Positions 63,100 through 64,000 of a stretch of 64,000 nucleotides of DNA are shown here, one piece after another. The notes beneath the pieces are model-generated. The model made no database searches, was not told the DNA's origin, and was given only the letters and a program-made list of their open reading frames with translations. The position numbers and the translations under genes were made by a program. The DNA lies in NCBI RefSeq assembly GCF_047739745.1, contig NZ_JBLLVA010000015.1, positions 49,698 through 113,697 of the forward strand, written 5' to 3'. The stretch's first letter is position 1, and each line of letters starts with the position of its first letter. This DNA comes from Pseudaminobacter sp047739745 (lineage in GTDB: Bacteria > Pseudomonadota > Alphaproteobacteria > Rhizobiales > Rhizobiaceae).

Positions 63100-63330
63100 G
63101 CCGCACCGATATCTCTGGGACTATTCCGCCGCCGGATGGAAGCTGCAAACCGTTGCCTCGTACCGGCGGCCAGCTTCTGTGAATATGGAGTAGAGCCCGA
63201 TCCGTAAGCAAGAAGAAGCTGAGCACTGGTCCGCGCTCGACGACACCGAGCCGTGTTCTTCTTTACGGGTCTGTAGACCCAGTGGACAGAGTTCGCAAGA
63301 AAGCCTCTCGGAAAGGCATATGAGCTCGTA
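63100..63330 (+). pseudogene. Decayed SRAP/YedK (SOS response-associated peptidase) gene
   Basis: Consecutive pieces of the SRAP domain occur in order but in changing frames: NRCLVPAASFCEYGVEPDP then a stop (63148-63207); EHWSALDDTEP in the next frame (63221-63253); VFFFTGL-stop-TQW back in the first frame (63253-63285); VRKKASRKG in another frame after that. In intact proteins these correspond to the RCLVP-x-SF-x-EY core, the W-x-ALD segment and the FAG-x-W segment. At least three frame changes and two stops show it is not functional. Confidence 0.65.
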
Positions 63331-63931
63331 CTCGACACGTTGGTGTGTACGTGGACAGGTATTCTGGTGACAATCTAGCCTAATACGTTGGGTGATCGCG
63401 ATGCAACATTGGAGCAACGCCGTTCCATGATTTCGATGATCGAAATCTAGATCGCTTGGAGCTTTAGCTATCCGCCACGGTTTTCCAGGCACGACGGGTG
63501 GGCGAATCACAAGCCGCCAGCAGTTATTGCTGACAAAGACACGCAACAAACTGCGGCTCTGCATCGAATATCCCAGGGAATGGAAGAGACGATCAGAGCC
63601 GCATCTCGACTGGAGGTCGAGAAAAGCACTTAGAGCATACCCCGCCTGAAACTTCCAGTTCGAAGGACCAAAGGCTCTACTTATTGCTACTTATTAACGA
63701 TTCCTTTCCGACCCTGCCACGTTTGTGCCTTTTTTGCCACACGGTGGCCGCAACCCGTTCCACCAAATACTCGAGCTATGGCATTCAGGGTTGTCGGACG
63801 AGGTTCGATGCGTAATGTCACTCACGAGAGAGGGGCGATTCTTCGCAGCTTTTTCGTAACAGGGACTGGGCGGGGGATTACCCGAAAAAAGCCAGTTCTG
63901 CATTTGACTGTTTTGATCTGGAGGTCAGAAA
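63331..63931. other. Porin upstream region with no supported gene
   Basis: About 600 bases without a credible gene on either strand; the longest frame (minus strand, 63121-63564) crosses the SRAP remnant and is not protein-like. The last part is A/T-richer and should hold the porin promoter and leader. GGAGG lies seven bases before the porin ATG. No clear -35/-10 pair stands out. Confidence 0.4.
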
Positions 63932-64000
63932 ATGAATATCAAGAGCCTTCTCATCGGCTCCGCTGCGGCGATCGTCGCAGTCTCCGGTGCACGGGCCGCC
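63932..64000 (+). CDS. Porin, alphaproteobacterial Omp2b/RopA type (3' end outside window)
   Basis: Only 23 codons are visible: MNIKSLLIGSAAAIVAVSGA followed by RAA. This is a signal peptide with the exact pattern of rhizobial and Brucella outer-membrane porins (MNIKSLLLGSAAALxAVSGAxA). A strong GGAGG ribosome site precedes it. The mature barrel is beyond the window. Confidence 0.75.
   Translation, partial: MNIKSLLIGSAAAIVAVSGARAA

Overview
The window is chromosomal DNA of an alphaproteobacterium in the Hyphomicrobiales (Rhizobiales), most like Mesorhizobium or a close Phyllobacteriaceae relative. The evidence is high GC, an Omp19-type lipoprotein, DUF2794 and IalB-family proteins, the gene order mdh-sucC-sucD-sucA-sucB-lpd, rimM-trmD-rplS and sdhCDAB, an alphaproteobacterial porin start, and intergenic palindromic repeats of the kind common in Mesorhizobium. 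This assignment rests on recognised families and gene order, not on a database search.

Layout. 0-9 kb: lytic transglycosylase (cut by the window edge), argG, a LysE-type exporter, rlmN, an IalB-like secreted protein, a low-molecular-weight tyrosine phosphatase and thpR. 8-15 kb: a tesA-like esterase divergent from an ybbA-ybbP ABC pair (the same arrangement as in E. coli), a Bax-inhibitor-1 membrane protein behind a structured leader RNA, and a phosphomannomutase. 15-20.4 kb: three tiny ORFs, then GNAT-dapF-mtaB-ftsY-ispZ. 20.6-23 kb: DUF1127 protein and a ccmA-ccmB-ccmD-ccmG cytochrome c maturation cluster with no ccmC between ccmB and ccmD. 23-30 kb: acnA with an Irr-box-like palindrome, a DUF1223 protein, DUF2794, Omp19 and ZapE. 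30-40 kb: the TCA-cycle operon mdh-sucCDAB with a small exported protein and lpd. 40-47 kb: TraB/GumN protein, xerC, rimM-trmD-rplS, MgtC, leuC. 47-50 kb: two tandem diguanylate cyclases. 50-54 kb: sdhCDAB with a duplicated sdhB tail. 54-60 kb: exported MsrA, OsmC, a UbiH-type hydroxylase, TesB, and glnK-amtB behind a sigma-54 promoter.

From about 60.6 to 63.9 kb the sequence changes: lower GC, few convincing genes, at least one decayed gene (an SRAP/YedK remnant with several frame breaks), and one plausible small unknown protein. It lies between a family 25 glycosyltransferase and a porin gene that runs off the right edge.

Most of the window is housekeeping core: central carbon metabolism (aconitase, succinyl-CoA synthetase, 2-oxoglutarate dehydrogenase, succinate and malate dehydrogenases), translation and tRNA modification, co-translational targeting and nitrogen sensing. 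I found no tRNA, rRNA, CRISPR array, intact insertion sequence or prophage, and no convincing new multi-gene defence or mobile system. The most unusual items are small: the tandem sdhB-tail copies, the missing ccmC, the repeat element that encodes the apparent N-terminus of YbbP, structured RNA upstream of the Bax-inhibitor gene and between sucD and sucA, and a trio of abutting micro-ORFs.
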